A stretch of 64,000 nt of DNA, taken from NCBI GenBank assembly GCA_001516025.1, contig LOEU01000024.1, positions 186,001 through 250,000 on the forward strand, in the 5' to 3' direction. The position numbers and the translations under genes were made by a program. This document shows positions 1-9,437 of this stretch, piece after piece. The stretch comes from a bacterium BRH_c32 (GTDB lineage: Bacteria; Bacteroidota; Ignavibacteria; Ignavibacteriales; Melioribacteraceae). The notes beneath the pieces were generated by a model. The model did no database searches and was not told where the DNA came from. It was given only the letters and a program-made list of their open reading frames with translations. Every line of letters begins with the position of its first letter. Position 1 is the first letter of the stretch.

Positions 1-351
1 ACACGCCGAGAATTAATTGTTATTGATAATGGAGCAATAGTAATAGATAGTCCGGGTATGCGCGAACTTGGAATTATTTCAGCCGAATCGGGACTCGAGG
101 ATACTTTTAATGAAATTGCGGAACTTTCAAGTCAATGTAGATACGACGATTGCACACATACAATTGAGAAAGGATGCGCTATATTGAAATCTCTTGAATC
201 GGGAGAAATTTCTCAAGAAAGATATGATAATTATATTAAGATGTATAAAGAATCGCTTTATAACGAAATGTCATATCAGGAAAAAAGGGCAAAAGATAAA
301 AAGTTTGGCAAAATGATCCACAATTATTTGAAGAACGATTTTAAGAAATAA
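1..351 (+). CDS. rsgA: Ribosome small-subunit-dependent GTPase RsgA, C-terminal part (5' end outside window)
   Basis: Reading frame 1 is open from the first base, so the gene starts before the window; 116 residues remain. RsgA is a circularly permuted GTPase that helps mature the 30S subunit in the cytoplasm. Visible are the stretch before G3 (TRREL), the G3 box DSPG encoded at 46-57, then MRELG and the C-terminal zinc-binding segment with Cys codons at 136, 151 and 175 and His at 157 (C-x4-C-x-H-x5-C), which is diagnostic for the family. The ATG at 58 lies inside this conserved core and is not the true start. The G4, G5 and G1 boxes and the OB domain must lie upstream. No terminator is visible after the stop. 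Confidence 0.93.
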   Translation, partial: TRRELIVIDNGAIVIDSPGMRELGIISAESGLEDTFNEIAELSSQCRYDDCTHTIEKGCAILKSLESGEISQERYDNYIKMYKESLYNEMSYQEKRAKDKKFGKMIHNYLKNDFKK

Positions 352-367
352 CCCGCAATTAACAAAA

Positions 368-553
368 TTATTCTAAAGAGATTAAACTATTCTTGTTAGA
401 ATTTTCTATTTCCAATCTGATACTCTTGCGGAGTTTTATATTCTGAGAAATCAATTCGTGTAATAGCATTTGTATTTCAATTATAAAATAGTCCTTTATG
501 TAGTCTAAATCAATCTCAGATTTTAGGGGATATTTACACTTATAAAATCTCAT
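368..553 (-). CDS. Possible small hypothetical protein
   Basis: A 61-codon frame with an ATG start fills most of the gap between rsgA and the pterin dehydratase gene. The product is rich in Ile, Leu, Lys and Asn and has no motif that I recognise. I see no convincing ribosome binding site before the ATG, and in AT-rich DNA a frame of this length can arise by chance. It would be convergent with rsgA, 16 bases from its stop. It may be a real small gene or simply unused spacer; nothing in the sequence decides this. Confidence 0.2.
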   Translation of the reverse strand: MRFYKCKYPLKSEIDLDYIKDYFIIEIQMLLHELISQNIKLRKSIRLEIENSNKNSLISLE

Positions 554-629
554 CGTATTTCGATATCAGTTAATGAAACCAATTCCACAATTTTTTGGGT
601 AAAATTTTGTATTTTTTTTAAGAGACGGA

Positions 630-920
630 TTACCCTTTAGCTATGCTATCCATTTTTGAGGCGAGATTGAAATCAAGAGAGGTTATTCCTCCTGCATCGT
701 GAGTCGAAAGCTCCACTTTTACTTTATTATAAGAATTCGACCAATCGGGATGATGATCTAAAGACTCTGCAACAATTGCTGCCTGAGCCATAAATCCGAA
801 TGCCTGAACAAAATCATTAAATTCAAATTCGCGAAAAAGTTTATCTTTTTTTAATGACCATTTAGTATGTTTTTCCAAGAAGAGATCTATTTCGGTTTTG
901 GTTGCTTTTTTTTGTGCCAT
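630..920 (-). CDS. phhB: Pterin-4a-carbinolamine dehydratase
   Basis: A 96-residue protein of normal length for the PCD/DCoH family. It dehydrates 4a-hydroxytetrahydropterin, which recycles tetrahydropterin cofactor used by aromatic amino acid hydroxylases. The family signature is visible: His56-His57-Pro58 with Trp60, then a Tyr-x2-Val-x-Val strand and a distal His at residue 74 in THDAGG. It starts 4 bases after the terC stop on the same strand, so the two are probably co-transcribed. No phenylalanine hydroxylase is in the window, so its partner enzyme is not shown here; in other bacteria PCD can also occur without one. Confidence 0.88.
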   Translation of the reverse strand: MAQKKATKTEIDLFLEKHTKWSLKKDKLFREFEFNDFVQAFGFMAQAAIVAESLDHHPDWSNSYNKVKVELSTHDAGGITSLDFNLASKMDSIAKG

Positions 921-924
921 TTAA

Positions 925-1845
925 TTATTCCTTTTCTTTAATTAATATTGATAAAAGAATTGATATCGATAACGTTACAAATATAACCAATAATGATATT
1001 GCTGCTGATATTTCAAAGAAAGCAGAGATCAACATTTTGATTCCGATGAATAGGAGTATAAACGAGATCCCGTATTTAAGATAATGAAAAAGATGAATAA
1101 TCCCGGCGAGCGCGAAAAACAGCGAACGTAACCCGATTATTGCAAAGAGATTTGAAGTAATGGCAATGAAAGGATCTTGAGTAATTGAAAGGACTGCGGG
1201 AATCGAATCGAGTGCAAAAATTACATCTGTCGATTCGAGCATTATAAGAGTAATAAAAGCTATCGTAACGTAAATTTTATTATTATGCATTACAAAAAAA
1301 TGTTTATTACTTGCTCTGGTATCAATACGTAATATTTTTTTTGCAATCCGTACGAATATATTATTCCCCGGCTCGGATTCTTGATCACCCGAATAGAGTA
1401 TCTTGAAGGCGGTATATAATAGTATGGCTCCGAATACATAGCTCATAAATGCAAATTTATTAATCAATTCCACGCCCGCAGTTATGAACAAAATCCTCAA
1501 AATAACTGCACCGATAATTCCCCATAAAAGTATAGTCGGCTGGTATCGGTCTTCTATATGCATAGCTGAAAAAATCATAATGAAAACAAATAGATTATCA
1601 ACCGAGAGAGAATACTCGATTATATAACCTGTAATAAATTCGATTGCTTTAGTTTGACCCGAAGGGAGGAAAAGATAGATTGATAATCCGAATATTAGAG
1701 CGGTTGCGATCCAGATGGCAGTCCAAATTAATGCTGATTTTACTCCCACTGCTCCGGAACGATGATCTGTTACGAACATATCAATTATAAATACTGCCGA
1801 AAATAGAACTACAAAGACAATCCAAAAGAGAAGATATATATCCAT
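925..1845 (-). CDS. TerC/Alx family integral membrane protein
   Basis: A 306-residue polytopic inner-membrane protein with about nine hydrophobic segments. The two TerC hallmark motifs are present: EYSLSVDNLFVF near residue 91 and ESTDVIFALDSIPAV near residue 205, whose acidic residues in membrane helices are thought to handle a divalent cation. Members include Alx and TerC; several have been linked to manganese export or to supplying metal to exported enzymes. The length fits the Alx-like branch. It is the first gene of a minus-strand pair with the pterin dehydratase. The substrate cannot be read from the sequence; tellurite resistance should not be inferred from the name. Confidence 0.88.
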   Translation of the reverse strand: MDIYLLFWIVFVVLFSAVFIIDMFVTDHRSGAVGVKSALIWTAIWIATALIFGLSIYLFLPSGQTKAIEFITGYIIEYSLSVDNLFVFIMIFSAMHIEDRYQPTILLWGIIGAVILRILFITAGVELINKFAFMSYVFGAILLYTAFKILYSGDQESEPGNNIFVRIAKKILRIDTRASNKHFFVMHNNKIYVTIAFITLIMLESTDVIFALDSIPAVLSITQDPFIAITSNLFAIIGLRSLFFALAGIIHLFHYLKYGISFILLFIGIKMLISAFFEISAAISLLVIFVTLSISILLSILIKEKE

Positions 1846-2027
1846 ATTTTTATATTAATACCATTCTATAAGTAACCCATTCATTTCTTTAAGAATAAAT
1901 CTATTATTTATTTCAACTACAAGAAAGATAATAGATTAAATTCATACTGAAAGATATAATAGAAAGTTCCGAATAAAGATGCGAAAAATATTTCAGAATA
2001 GGACAAGAATATTCTATATTAGCGAAA

Positions 2028-2037
2028 TATTTTTAAC
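2028..2037 (+). promoter_or_regulatory. Candidate -7 element TATTTTTAAC
   Basis: An AT-rich TAnnTTTA match ends 20 bases before the ATG of the M28-cyclophilin gene. It resembles the Bacteroidota -7 box (TAnnTTTG), and similar strings lie at the same distance before several other starts in the window. No TTTG -33 box is seen upstream, so confidence is low. Confidence 0.3.
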
Positions 2038-2057
2038 ATTTTCTCACAGGTCATGCT

Positions 2058-3983
2058 ATGCAAAAAATAATTTCAAAAATTGTTTTCGTATTATTTTTAA
2101 GTGCATCTTTTATTTATTCGCAAGATGCTACGTTTAATAAAATAGTAGAATTAGGAACGAAAGATAATCAATCAATGCGACATTTAGATTATCTAACAAA
2201 TGTATTCGGCGGCAGAATTACCGGCTCGAATGCTTATAATAATGCACGTGATTGGGTAGCTAACGAATTAAAGAATTGGGGCATGGAAGTGGAATTTGAT
2301 TCCGCAGGAGTAGTGCCCGTTGGTTTTAATAGAGGTCCATGGTTCGGAAAAATTATATCTCCTGAACCGATGCTTCTTGAATTTGCGACTCCATCATACA
2401 CCGCCGGCACTAAAGGCAATCAAAAGGGACATGTAGTTATTTTGCCTTCGGATGAAAAAGAATACAATGCAATTAAAGGGAAGCTAAATGGTGCTTGGGT
2501 ATTAATCGATGGAATTAATGATGGATTACCACGCGACAGAGATTCGATCAGTCCGATTACAACCAAACTAACCGAAGCCGGTGCACTCGGAACAATTATG
2601 CTTACAAAATCCCCTATTCGCGTACTTGACGCAAAGACAGTAACCGCATGGGACAATCTTCCAAAACTATGCGATATAAGACTACTTGACACAAACTATA
2701 ACAAAATAAAATCACTCGTTGCCGAAGGTAAAGAAGTAATTTTAGAATTTGATATTAGAAATAATTTTTATCCGGGACCGATAACTTTTAGCAGTGTAAT
2801 AGGAACTATTAAAGGTACGACTTATCCGGATGAATATATCGTACTCGGAGCGCATCTCGATTCTTATGATGTAGCAAGCGGTGCAGTGGATAATGGTTCG
2901 GGTGTAGCAAGAATGATGGAGGCAGTTCGTTTATTGGTAAAATCAAAAGCAAAATTAAAACGCTCATTAATAATTCAATTATTTGCCGCCGAAGAGAGAG
3001 GATTGCTTGGTTCGAAAGCATGGGTAAACGGTCATAAAGATTTGCTCCCAAAGATAACTGTAATGCTTAATCATGATAGTGGTACAAATCCCGTTATTGG
3101 ACTTGGCGTTCCCAAACCGATTTATGATGCAGTTCGTCCGGTGGTAGCACCTATTGAGAGTTTGAAACTTGCTTATCCATTTGCTTTAATTGAGACAGGA
3201 AAATACCGCAAAGCAGGAAGAGGCGGAACCGATAGTCATTCATTTAATATGGAAGGAGTGCCGGCACCATGGCTTATAACACGAGGACCGCATCAATACG
3301 GAACAATTTGGCATACGGATTTAGATAGTTATGATCAGATAATAGTAGATGCTCAAGAGCAGTCATCTTTAATGATAGCTCTTCTCACCTATCAAATTGC
3401 TAATATGGATAAGATGCTTCCGAGAGAAGGTTCATTTTTAGAAGATGGAGTTTATGCAGATTTTAATACAAGTAAAGGAAGATTTTCGGTTAAGTTAGAA
3501 TATGAAAAAGCACCTATGACGGTATCGAATTTTGTAGGATTAGTTGAAGGAAAGATAAAGAATGATGCAGTAGCCGAAGGGAAACCATATTTTAATGGAA
3601 CATTATGGCATCGAGTAGTACCGGCTCAATTAATTCAAGCGGGTAAATCAGCCGGTACAGGATTTCAGAGCCCCGGATATATGTTCCCGAATGAAATTGT
3701 AGATGGATTAAATCATAATGAAGCCGGAGTAATTGCGATGGCAAATGCCGGACCAAATACTAATGGAAGTCAATTTTATATTACATTATCCCCAGCCGAA
3801 GCATTAAACGGAAATTATACCGTATTTGGTCATGTAATAGAGGGAATGGATGTAGTAAATAAGATAGCACAAGATGATAAGATTCAGTCAATTTCTATAA
3901 CAAGGATCGGCGAGAAAGCATTAAATTTCAAGCCCGATACCGAGTCGTTTATGAAATTAGTAAAGGATGCCGAGAAGAAGTAA
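2058..3983 (+). CDS. Exported M28 zinc peptidase fused to a cyclophilin-type prolyl isomerase
   Basis: A 641-residue protein with an N-terminal signal peptide (hydrophobic residues 8-20, probable cleavage near SQ). Residues about 30-450 are an M28 metallopeptidase of the PGCP type with a PA-like insert. The expected zinc ligands are His266 (GAHLDS), Asp278 (DNGSG), Glu313 beside catalytic Glu312 (AAEERG), Asp340 (NHDSG) and His419 (WHTDLD). Residues about 465-625 are a cyclophilin, with WHRVVP around His518-Arg519, then MANAGPNTNGSQFYIT and YTVFGHVIEGMDVV. The frame runs through both parts without a break. The protein probably acts in the periplasm or outside the cell, trimming peptides while the second domain isomerises prolyl bonds. 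The fusion is unusual to me. The gene is flanked by spacers and followed by a terminator, so it is probably monocistronic. Confidence 0.9.
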   Translation: MQKIISKIVFVLFLSASFIYSQDATFNKIVELGTKDNQSMRHLDYLTNVFGGRITGSNAYNNARDWVANELKNWGMEVEFDSAGVVPVGFNRGPWFGKIISPEPMLLEFATPSYTAGTKGNQKGHVVILPSDEKEYNAIKGKLNGAWVLIDGINDGLPRDRDSISPITTKLTEAGALGTIMLTKSPIRVLDAKTVTAWDNLPKLCDIRLLDTNYNKIKSLVAEGKEVILEFDIRNNFYPGPITFSSVIGTIKGTTYPDEYIVLGAHLDSYDVASGAVDNGSGVARMMEAVRLLVKSKAKLKRSLIIQLFAAEERGLLGSKAWVNGHKDLLPKITVMLNHDSGTNPVIGLGVPKPIYDAVRPVVAPIESLKLAYPFALIETGKYRKAGRGGTDSHSFNMEGVPAPWLITRGPHQYGTIWHTDLDSYDQIIVDAQEQSSLMIALLTYQIANMDKMLPREGSFLEDGVYADFNTSKGRFSVKLEYEKAPMTVSNFVGLVEGKIKNDAVAEGKPYFNGTLWHRVVPAQLIQAGKSAGTGFQSPGYMFPNEIVDGLNHNEAGVIAMANAGPNTNGSQFYITLSPAEALNGNYTVFGHVIEGMDVVNKIAQDDKIQSISITRIGEKALNFKPDTESFMKLVKDAEKK

Positions 3984-4370
3984 GTAAGATTTCGATAAAA
4001 GTGAAGATATTTTGAGAACTCTTGATGAATCCGCATAGAATCATATCTTTGTCATCGGTTCATAGCGATTCACTTGTGTTGATGATAGACTTAGTTTTTA
4101 TATGAAGTAACACATTTTTATAAGATCTTAATGCCACCCATAATAAGGTGGCATTTTTTTATCAATTCTTCTATACCATTCGAGAATAGATTTTTCTAAA
4201 TTATGAGAAGTTAATAAGACCTTTTATCGCATCTTTCTCAAATCCTATTATTATCCCTTAAAATGCGCTAAAAAAGTTATTTAATTAGTTATAACGATCA
4301 AAATTAATAGGAATGATTATTGCAGCAATCGGGTATTCTAAAAAATAATTGCTTTGAGGTAAAAAAAATA
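3984..4370. other. Non-coding spacer between the M28-cyclophilin gene and the mutase gene
   Basis: About 390 bases with no supported gene. It holds one clear terminator hairpin (4130-4160). The part after it should contain the promoter of the methylmalonyl-CoA cluster. I see a loose inverted repeat around GTTAT...ATAAC near 4279-4299, but no cobalamin riboswitch (no B12-box-like conserved core) despite the B12-dependent enzyme that follows. A TTG at 4320 opens the mutase frame early, but it has no ribosome binding site and adds residues outside the family. Confidence 0.5.
4130..4160 (+). terminator. Intrinsic terminator after the M28-cyclophilin gene
   Basis: A perfect 9-bp stem, AATGCCACC (4130-4138) pairing with GGTGGCATT (4147-4155), with an 8-base loop and followed by a T run to 4160. 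It lies about 150 bases past the peptidase stop, leaving a long 3' untranslated stretch. Confidence 0.85.
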
Positions 4371-6050
4371 ATGAGTAGTATTGAAGAACTAAAATTAAAA
4401 GTTCAAGAGAAATTCAAGAATTGGGAAGAAACCAATTACAAAAAATCCACGAACAAATTCCCCGAAAGATTAAAAGAATTTACAACACAATCATTTACCA
4501 AAGTTGACCCATTATATTATCAGAATGATTTAGCGGAGAATTATAATGAGAAATTAGGATTCCCGGGAGAATTTCCATTTACAAGAGGAATTCAGCCAAC
4601 TATGTATAGAGGCAGATTCTGGACAATGAGGCAGTATGCAGGGTTCGGAACCGCTAAAGAATCGAACGAAAGATACCGTTATTTATTAGGACAGGGACAG
4701 AGTGGCTTATCGGTAGCTTTTGATCTACCTACTCAAATTGGATATGATAGTGATGATCAGATGGCATTGGGCGAAGTTGGAAAAGTGGGTGTGGCAATTG
4801 ATACCTTAGCAGATATGGAAATTTTATTCGATCAAATTCCGCTTGATAAAGTATCCACCTCAATGACAATAAATGCTCCGGCAGCCGTATTACTTGCAAT
4901 GTATATTGCGGTAGCCGAAAAGCAAGGAGTAACAAAAGACAAAATTAGTGGTACTATTCAAAACGACATATTAAAAGAGTATATAGCACGCGGAACTTAT
5001 ATCTACCCTCCGAAACCATCGATGAGATTAATCACAAACATATTTGAATATTGCGCTAAAGAAGTGCCAAAATGGAATACAATTTCCATTTCAGGGTATC
5101 ATATTCGCGAAGCCGGTTCTACAGCCGCTCAAGAAGTTGGCTTTACAATTGCAGATGGTATCGAATATGCAAATGCAGCTATAAAAGCAGGATTAAGCGT
5201 AGATGATTTTGCCGGACAGTTATCTTTCTTCTTTAATGCTCATAACGATATGTTCGAAGAAGTGGCTAAATATCGTGCAGCACGCAGATTATGGGCTAAG
5301 ATAATGAAAGAGAGATTTGGAGCAAAGAAAGAGAAATCATTGATGCTTCGTTTTCATACTCAGACTGCCGGCTCCACTCTTACGGCTCAGCAGGTGGACA
5401 ATAATATTATACGTGTTACAATTCAGACTTTAGCGGCAGTATTGGGCGGGACACAATCGCTCCATACAAATTCACGAGATGAAGCATTGGCACTCCCGAC
5501 AGAAGATTCGGTAAAGATTGCTCTACGCACTCAGCAGATAGTAGCTTATGAAAGCGGTATTACAAATACTATCGATCCACTTGCCGGCTCATATTATGTA
5601 GAAGCATTAACAGACCAAATCGAAAAAGAAGCAGAAGAATATATTAGTAGAATCGATTCTCTAGGTGGAATGATTCCGGCAATTGAGCAAGGATATGTCC
5701 AAACCGAAATTCAGAGATCTGCTTATAAATTCAATCAGGAATTAGAAGCAAACGAGAGAATAGTAGTTAGCTTGAATAAATTTACAGAGAAGGAAGCTCC
5801 AAAAGGTAAACTTCTAAGAATTGATGAAAAAGTTCAGCAAGAACAGATTGCGTTCTTAAATAAAGTGAAAAGCGAAAGAGACAACGAAGCAGTAAAAGAA
5901 AAATTAGCAACATTAAAAACTGCCGCTCAGGGTGATGATAATTTAATGCCCCTAATTCTTGATGCAGTAAGAGCTTATGCAAGTGTTGGAGAAATTTCGA
6001 ATGTATTGCGTGAAGTTTATGGCGAATATAAAGAACATGTAGTTATATAA
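4371..6050 (+). CDS. Methylmalonyl-CoA mutase, large (catalytic barrel) subunit
   Basis: A 559-residue protein carrying only the substrate-binding barrel; the C-terminal B12-binding domain found in full-length mutases is absent and is not encoded nearby. It interconverts succinyl-CoA and (R)-methylmalonyl-CoA by adenosylcobalamin radical chemistry once joined to a small subunit. Tyr89 (RQYAGF) and Arg207 (YIARGTY) are the residues that select methylmalonyl-CoA over isobutyryl-CoA, where Phe and Gln are found; Gln197 (GTIQND) and the SGYH motif are also present. I chose ATG 4371 because GAGGT lies 10 bases before it; an upstream TTG at 4320 would add 17 unsupported residues. It heads a co-directional cluster with the epimerase 15 bases downstream. 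Confidence 0.92.
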   Translation: MSSIEELKLKVQEKFKNWEETNYKKSTNKFPERLKEFTTQSFTKVDPLYYQNDLAENYNEKLGFPGEFPFTRGIQPTMYRGRFWTMRQYAGFGTAKESNERYRYLLGQGQSGLSVAFDLPTQIGYDSDDQMALGEVGKVGVAIDTLADMEILFDQIPLDKVSTSMTINAPAAVLLAMYIAVAEKQGVTKDKISGTIQNDILKEYIARGTYIYPPKPSMRLITNIFEYCAKEVPKWNTISISGYHIREAGSTAAQEVGFTIADGIEYANAAIKAGLSVDDFAGQLSFFFNAHNDMFEEVAKYRAARRLWAKIMKERFGAKKEKSLMLRFHTQTAGSTLTAQQVDNNIIRVTIQTLAAVLGGTQSLHTNSRDEALALPTEDSVKIALRTQQIVAYESGITNTIDPLAGSYYVEALTDQIEKEAEEYISRIDSLGGMIPAIEQGYVQTEIQRSAYKFNQELEANERIVVSLNKFTEKEAPKGKLLRIDEKVQQEQIAFLNKVKSERDNEAVKEKLATLKTAAQGDDNLMPLILDAVRAYASVGEISNVLREVYGEYKEHVVI

Positions 6051-6065
6051 AATAGGAAACAGAAA

Positions 6066-6473
6066 ATGAAACTAAACAAAATAGAACATATAGGCATTGC
6101 GGTAAAAGATTTAGATGCGGCAATTAGATATTATCAAAGAGTGCTCGGATTAGAATGTTATAATATTGAAGAAGTGAGAGATCAGAAAGTAAGAACCGCA
6201 TTTTTTTTGGTAGGCGAAACAAAGATTGAATTATTGGAATCGCTTGAAGATGATGGACCGATAGGAAAATTCATTGAGAAAAAAGGTGAAGGCGTTCATC
6301 ATATTGCATTCGCAGTTGATAGCGTTGCAGATTCATTAAAAGAGGCAGAAGAAAAAGGGATTCAATTAATTGATAAGTCCCCGCGCAAAGGCGCAGAAAA
6401 TATGAATATAGCATTCTTACATCCAAAAAGTACATTTGGTGTATTAACGGAATTTTGCGAAGAAGGCGAATAA
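6066..6473 (+). CDS. mce: Methylmalonyl-CoA epimerase
   Basis: A 135-residue protein of the vicinal-oxygen-chelate fold, the usual length for this enzyme. It interconverts (R)- and (S)-methylmalonyl-CoA, linking the mutase (R) to the decarboxylase/carboxyltransferase (S). Two beta-alpha-beta repeats are visible, starting with IEHIGIAV and VHHIAFAV. Candidate metal ligands are His8, the Glu55 region (KIELLE), His78/79 and Glu129 (LTEF). It lies between mutase and carboxyltransferase genes on the same strand, which strongly supports this call over another glyoxalase-fold enzyme. Confidence 0.92.
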   Translation: MKLNKIEHIGIAVKDLDAAIRYYQRVLGLECYNIEEVRDQKVRTAFFLVGETKIELLESLEDDGPIGKFIEKKGEGVHHIAFAVDSVADSLKEAEEKGIQLIDKSPRKGAENMNIAFLHPKSTFGVLTEFCEEGE

Positions 6474-6515
6474 GAAAATAATTATTAGAATAATAAAGGA
6501 ACTTAAGGAGTTCAA

Positions 6516-8075
6516 ATGACAATTGAGGATAAAATAAAAGAGCTTACGGAGATGCGCGCCAAAGCAAGATTAGGCGGAGGCGAAGCTCGTATTAAATCAC
6601 AGCATGAAAAAGGTAAATTCACTGCACGCGAAAGAATTGATATGCTTCTTGATGAAGGAAGTTTTGAAGAATTTGATATGTTCGTTTCGCATAGAACAGT
6701 TGATTTCGGTCTTGATAAGCAATCATATCTATCGGATGGAGTTGTTACCGGTTATGGTACAATCGATGGAAGATTAGTATATGTATTTTCTCAGGATTTC
6801 ACGGTATTCGGAGGTTCACTTTCAGAGATGTATGCGCAAAAAATATGCAAGGTAATGGATATGGCTATGAAAGTAGGCGCACCTGTAATAGGTATTAATG
6901 ATAGCGGTGGCGCACGTATTCAAGAAGGTGTTAAAAGTCTTGGCGGATATGCGGATATTTTTCAGCGTAATATTATGGCTTCCGGAGTGATACCACAGAT
7001 ATCGGCTATTTTTGGACCATGTGCCGGTGGTGCTGTTTATTCACCTGCTCTTACAGATTTTATTATCATGTCCAAAGAAACAAGTTATATGTTTGTTACC
7101 GGTCCTAAGGTAGTAAAAACAGTAACAGGCGAAACTGTTACAGATGAAGAACTCGGCGGAGCGCAGGTTCATGGTTCTAAATCAGGAGTTACACATTTTG
7201 TTGCAGATGACGAACAAGAAGGGATCTTATTAATCAGGAAATTAATTAGTTATATGCCTCAGAATAATTTAGAAGATCCGCCGGTATTACCATGTGATGA
7301 TCCGATTGATCGCCTTGACGATTTATTAAATACTATTATTCCTGAGAATCCGAATAAACCTTATGACGTAAAAGATGTTATTCATTCGATTGTAGATTAT
7401 AATGAGTTCGTAGAAGTCCAGAGACATTACGCACCAAATATCATAACGGGTTTTTCAAGATTCAATGGAATCCCTGTTGGCATAGTAGCAAATCAGCCTG
7501 CATATTTAGCCGGAGTATTAGATATCAATGCATCTCGCAAGGCAGCACGCTTTGTCCGTTTCTGCGATGCATTTAATATTCCCGTTGTTACTTTAGTTGA
7601 CGTTCCCGGTTTCTTACCCGGCACAGCACAGGAATACGGTGGAATTATTATTCACGGCGCTAAATTATTATATGCTTATGGTGAAGCGACCGTTCCTAAA
7701 GTAACGGTGATATTAAGAAAAGCATATGGCGGTGCTTATGACGTAATGAGCTCGAAGCATTTAAGAGGCGATATTAATTATGCTTGGCCTACTGCAGAGA
7801 TTGCCGTAATGGGTCCAAGAGGTGCTATCGAAGTGCTTCACGCAAAAGAACTAAAAGAGATCACCGATCCGCAAAAAAGATTGGAATTTGTAAATGAAAA
7901 AGAAGCTGAATACAAAGCCAAATTTGCTACTCCTTATGTAGCGGCAAAATATGGTTATATAGATGACGTAATAGAACCAAGGAATACGCGATTTAGAATA
8001 ATTAGAGCATTACAGGCATTGGCAACTAAAAAGGATAGTAATCCGCCTAAAAAACATTCCAATCTGCCGCTTTAG
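6516..8075 (+). CDS. mmdA: Methylmalonyl-CoA decarboxylase alpha / propionyl-CoA carboxylase beta carboxyltransferase
   Basis: A 519-residue acyl-CoA carboxyltransferase with N- and C-terminal crotonase-like halves. It moves CO2 between (S)-methylmalonyl-CoA and biotin on the carrier protein. Features include [15 protein letters not shown] near residue 35, the first oxyanion region with [24 protein letters not shown], and in the second half [16 protein letters not shown] and [16 protein letters not shown] strong AAGGAG precedes the ATG. Because the downstream genes encode a biotin carrier and a membrane decarboxylase beta subunit, and there is no biotin carboxylase, the decarboxylating Na+-pump assignment is preferred. 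The protein alone cannot be told apart from PccB. Confidence 0.9.
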   Translation: MTIEDKIKELTEMRAKARLGGGEARIKSQHEKGKFTARERIDMLLDEGSFEEFDMFVSHRTVDFGLDKQSYLSDGVVTGYGTIDGRLVYVFSQDFTVFGGSLSEMYAQKICKVMDMAMKVGAPVIGINDSGGARIQEGVKSLGGYADIFQRNIMASGVIPQISAIFGPCAGGAVYSPALTDFIIMSKETSYMFVTGPKVVKTVTGETVTDEELGGAQVHGSKSGVTHFVADDEQEGILLIRKLISYMPQNNLEDPPVLPCDDPIDRLDDLLNTIIPENPNKPYDVKDVIHSIVDYNEFVEVQRHYAPNIITGFSRFNGIPVGIVANQPAYLAGVLDINASRKAARFVRFCDAFNIPVVTLVDVPGFLPGTAQEYGGIIIHGAKLLYAYGEATVPKVTVILRKAYGGAYDVMSSKHLRGDINYAWPTAEIAVMGPRGAIEVLHAKELKEITDPQKRLEFVNEKEAEYKAKFATPYVAAKYGYIDDVIEPRNTRFRIIRALQALATKKDSNPPKKHSNLPL

Positions 8076-8090
8076 GAGAAAAAAAAGACA

Positions 8091-9422
8091 ATGACAAAAT
8101 TAAAAATGAAACACGTATTATTAATTCTGATGCTTCCGATATTAATTGTTTTAGTTTCTTCATGTTCGATTGCCGAGAAGAAAACAAAAATAGAATTTGG
8201 ACTTGAAGTGGGTGAAACCTATTCAATCCAGATTTCTAATTCAATAAAGAGCAACGAAGAATTAGATAATACTATAATTAAGAAAGATGAAAAAGTTTTA
8301 GCTGGATTTTCATTTATTCCTACTTCAATATCACCTGAGGGTGAAATAAAATTAAAAGGATCAATTAATTTTATTGAAGTATTGAAAGAAGGGCCGCTCG
8401 GACAGATTGCATATAATTCTGAATTGGACAGCGCTGATATTCCACTGATGGCTAAACCATATTATAATATTCTTAACAAGGAGTTTTCGCTCAAGATATT
8501 AAAAGATGGGACGGTAAATGCGGTTTTTGGAATGGATTCGATAATCGCTCACGCAATGGATTATTTTGAAATAGAAGAACCCCAGCTTATTGATTATCTA
8601 AAAGAATCGTTAGAAAATCAATTTAGTAATGAAGTTCTATTTGAACAATTTGAAAGAATGTTCGCCGTATTTCCGACAAAACCGGTGGGAATTAATGATA
8701 CTTGGACAAAGAAAGTAAAACTAAGTGCAAAAACTCCATTTATAATAGATAATGAATATCGTTTATTAGAACGCAATAATGGTGTAGCAATAATATTAGT
8801 TAATTCAAGAATTGCTTCCGATAAAGATAGAATCAAAGCAAATCCAAGAAGATATATTGATCAAGATTTAGTAGGAACTCAAATCGGGAAAGTACAGATT
8901 GATGAGATAACAGGATGGATCGGCAGAGCTAAATTCGAGTATAAAATACATTCAACAAGAAGTAACGCACCTACAAAATTAAATGCAGGCGAACCGCTCT
9001 TAGTATTAAGTGAAATGGAGATTAAATACGAGCCATTTGCAAGCAGCAAATTCAAAGAAATTGCATTTACTCCCGATGCAGTACTAAAAGGCGATGGAAT
9101 TGGAATGACGCTTACAGGAATGGGAGTAGTATTTACTTCTTTAATTCTTCTTTATATTATTTTTTCTAATATGAAACGTGTAATAAATTTCCGATTTAAT
9201 TTTGGCAAAAAAGAGAAGGAAATAAATGCAGCTAAATTAAAAGAAATAGAAAAAGAAGAAGTGATGACCGGAGAAGTAAATGCGGCTATTGCGGCAGCAC
9301 TATTTTTCTTATCGCAAGAAATGCACGATACGGAAAATGCAGTATTAACAATTAAGAGAGCATCTAAAACATATTCGCCATGGAGTAGTAAGCTTTATGG
9401 TATCAGACAGAATCCAAGATAA
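8091..9422 (+). CDS. Lipoprotein domain fused to OadG/MmdD-like sodium-pump gamma/delta subunit
   Basis: A 443-residue protein with two clear parts. Residues 1-25 are a lipoprotein signal with lipobox V-S-S-C ending at Cys25. Residues 26 to about 325 are a beta-rich extracytoplasmic domain that resembles the DUF6263 type of Bacteroidota lipoproteins (a tentative match). Residues about 335-443 look like the small membrane subunit of Na+-pumping decarboxylases: a membrane helix near 340-362 beginning GMTLTGMGVVF, a charged linker, then AAIAAALFF, HDTENAVLTIKR and SPWSSK. The small subunit normally stands alone at about 80-120 residues and anchors the complex. Its place between the alpha and biotin-carrier genes (15-base gaps each side) supports membership of the pump. 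The fusion's role is unknown. Confidence 0.82.
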   Translation: MTKLKMKHVLLILMLPILIVLVSSCSIAEKKTKIEFGLEVGETYSIQISNSIKSNEELDNTIIKKDEKVLAGFSFIPTSISPEGEIKLKGSINFIEVLKEGPLGQIAYNSELDSADIPLMAKPYYNILNKEFSLKILKDGTVNAVFGMDSIIAHAMDYFEIEEPQLIDYLKESLENQFSNEVLFEQFERMFAVFPTKPVGINDTWTKKVKLSAKTPFIIDNEYRLLERNNGVAIILVNSRIASDKDRIKANPRRYIDQDLVGTQIGKVQIDEITGWIGRAKFEYKIHSTRSNAPTKLNAGEPLLVLSEMEIKYEPFASSKFKEIAFTPDAVLKGDGIGMTLTGMGVVFTSLILLYIIFSNMKRVINFRFNFGKKEKEINAAKLKEIEKEEVMTGEVNAAIAAALFFLSQEMHDTENAVLTIKRASKTYSPWSSKLYGIRQNPR

Positions 9423-9437
9423 TAAACGGATGGGAAA

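Noticed and set aside
3984-4370. A cobalamin riboswitch before the B12-dependent mutase
   Set aside because: No B12-box-like conserved core or multi-stem fold is visible; only a plain terminator hairpin is seen.
4320-4370. A longer mutase N-terminus from TTG 4320
   Set aside because: No ribosome binding site is seen there, and ATG 4371 has GAGGT at proper spacing and fits the family length.
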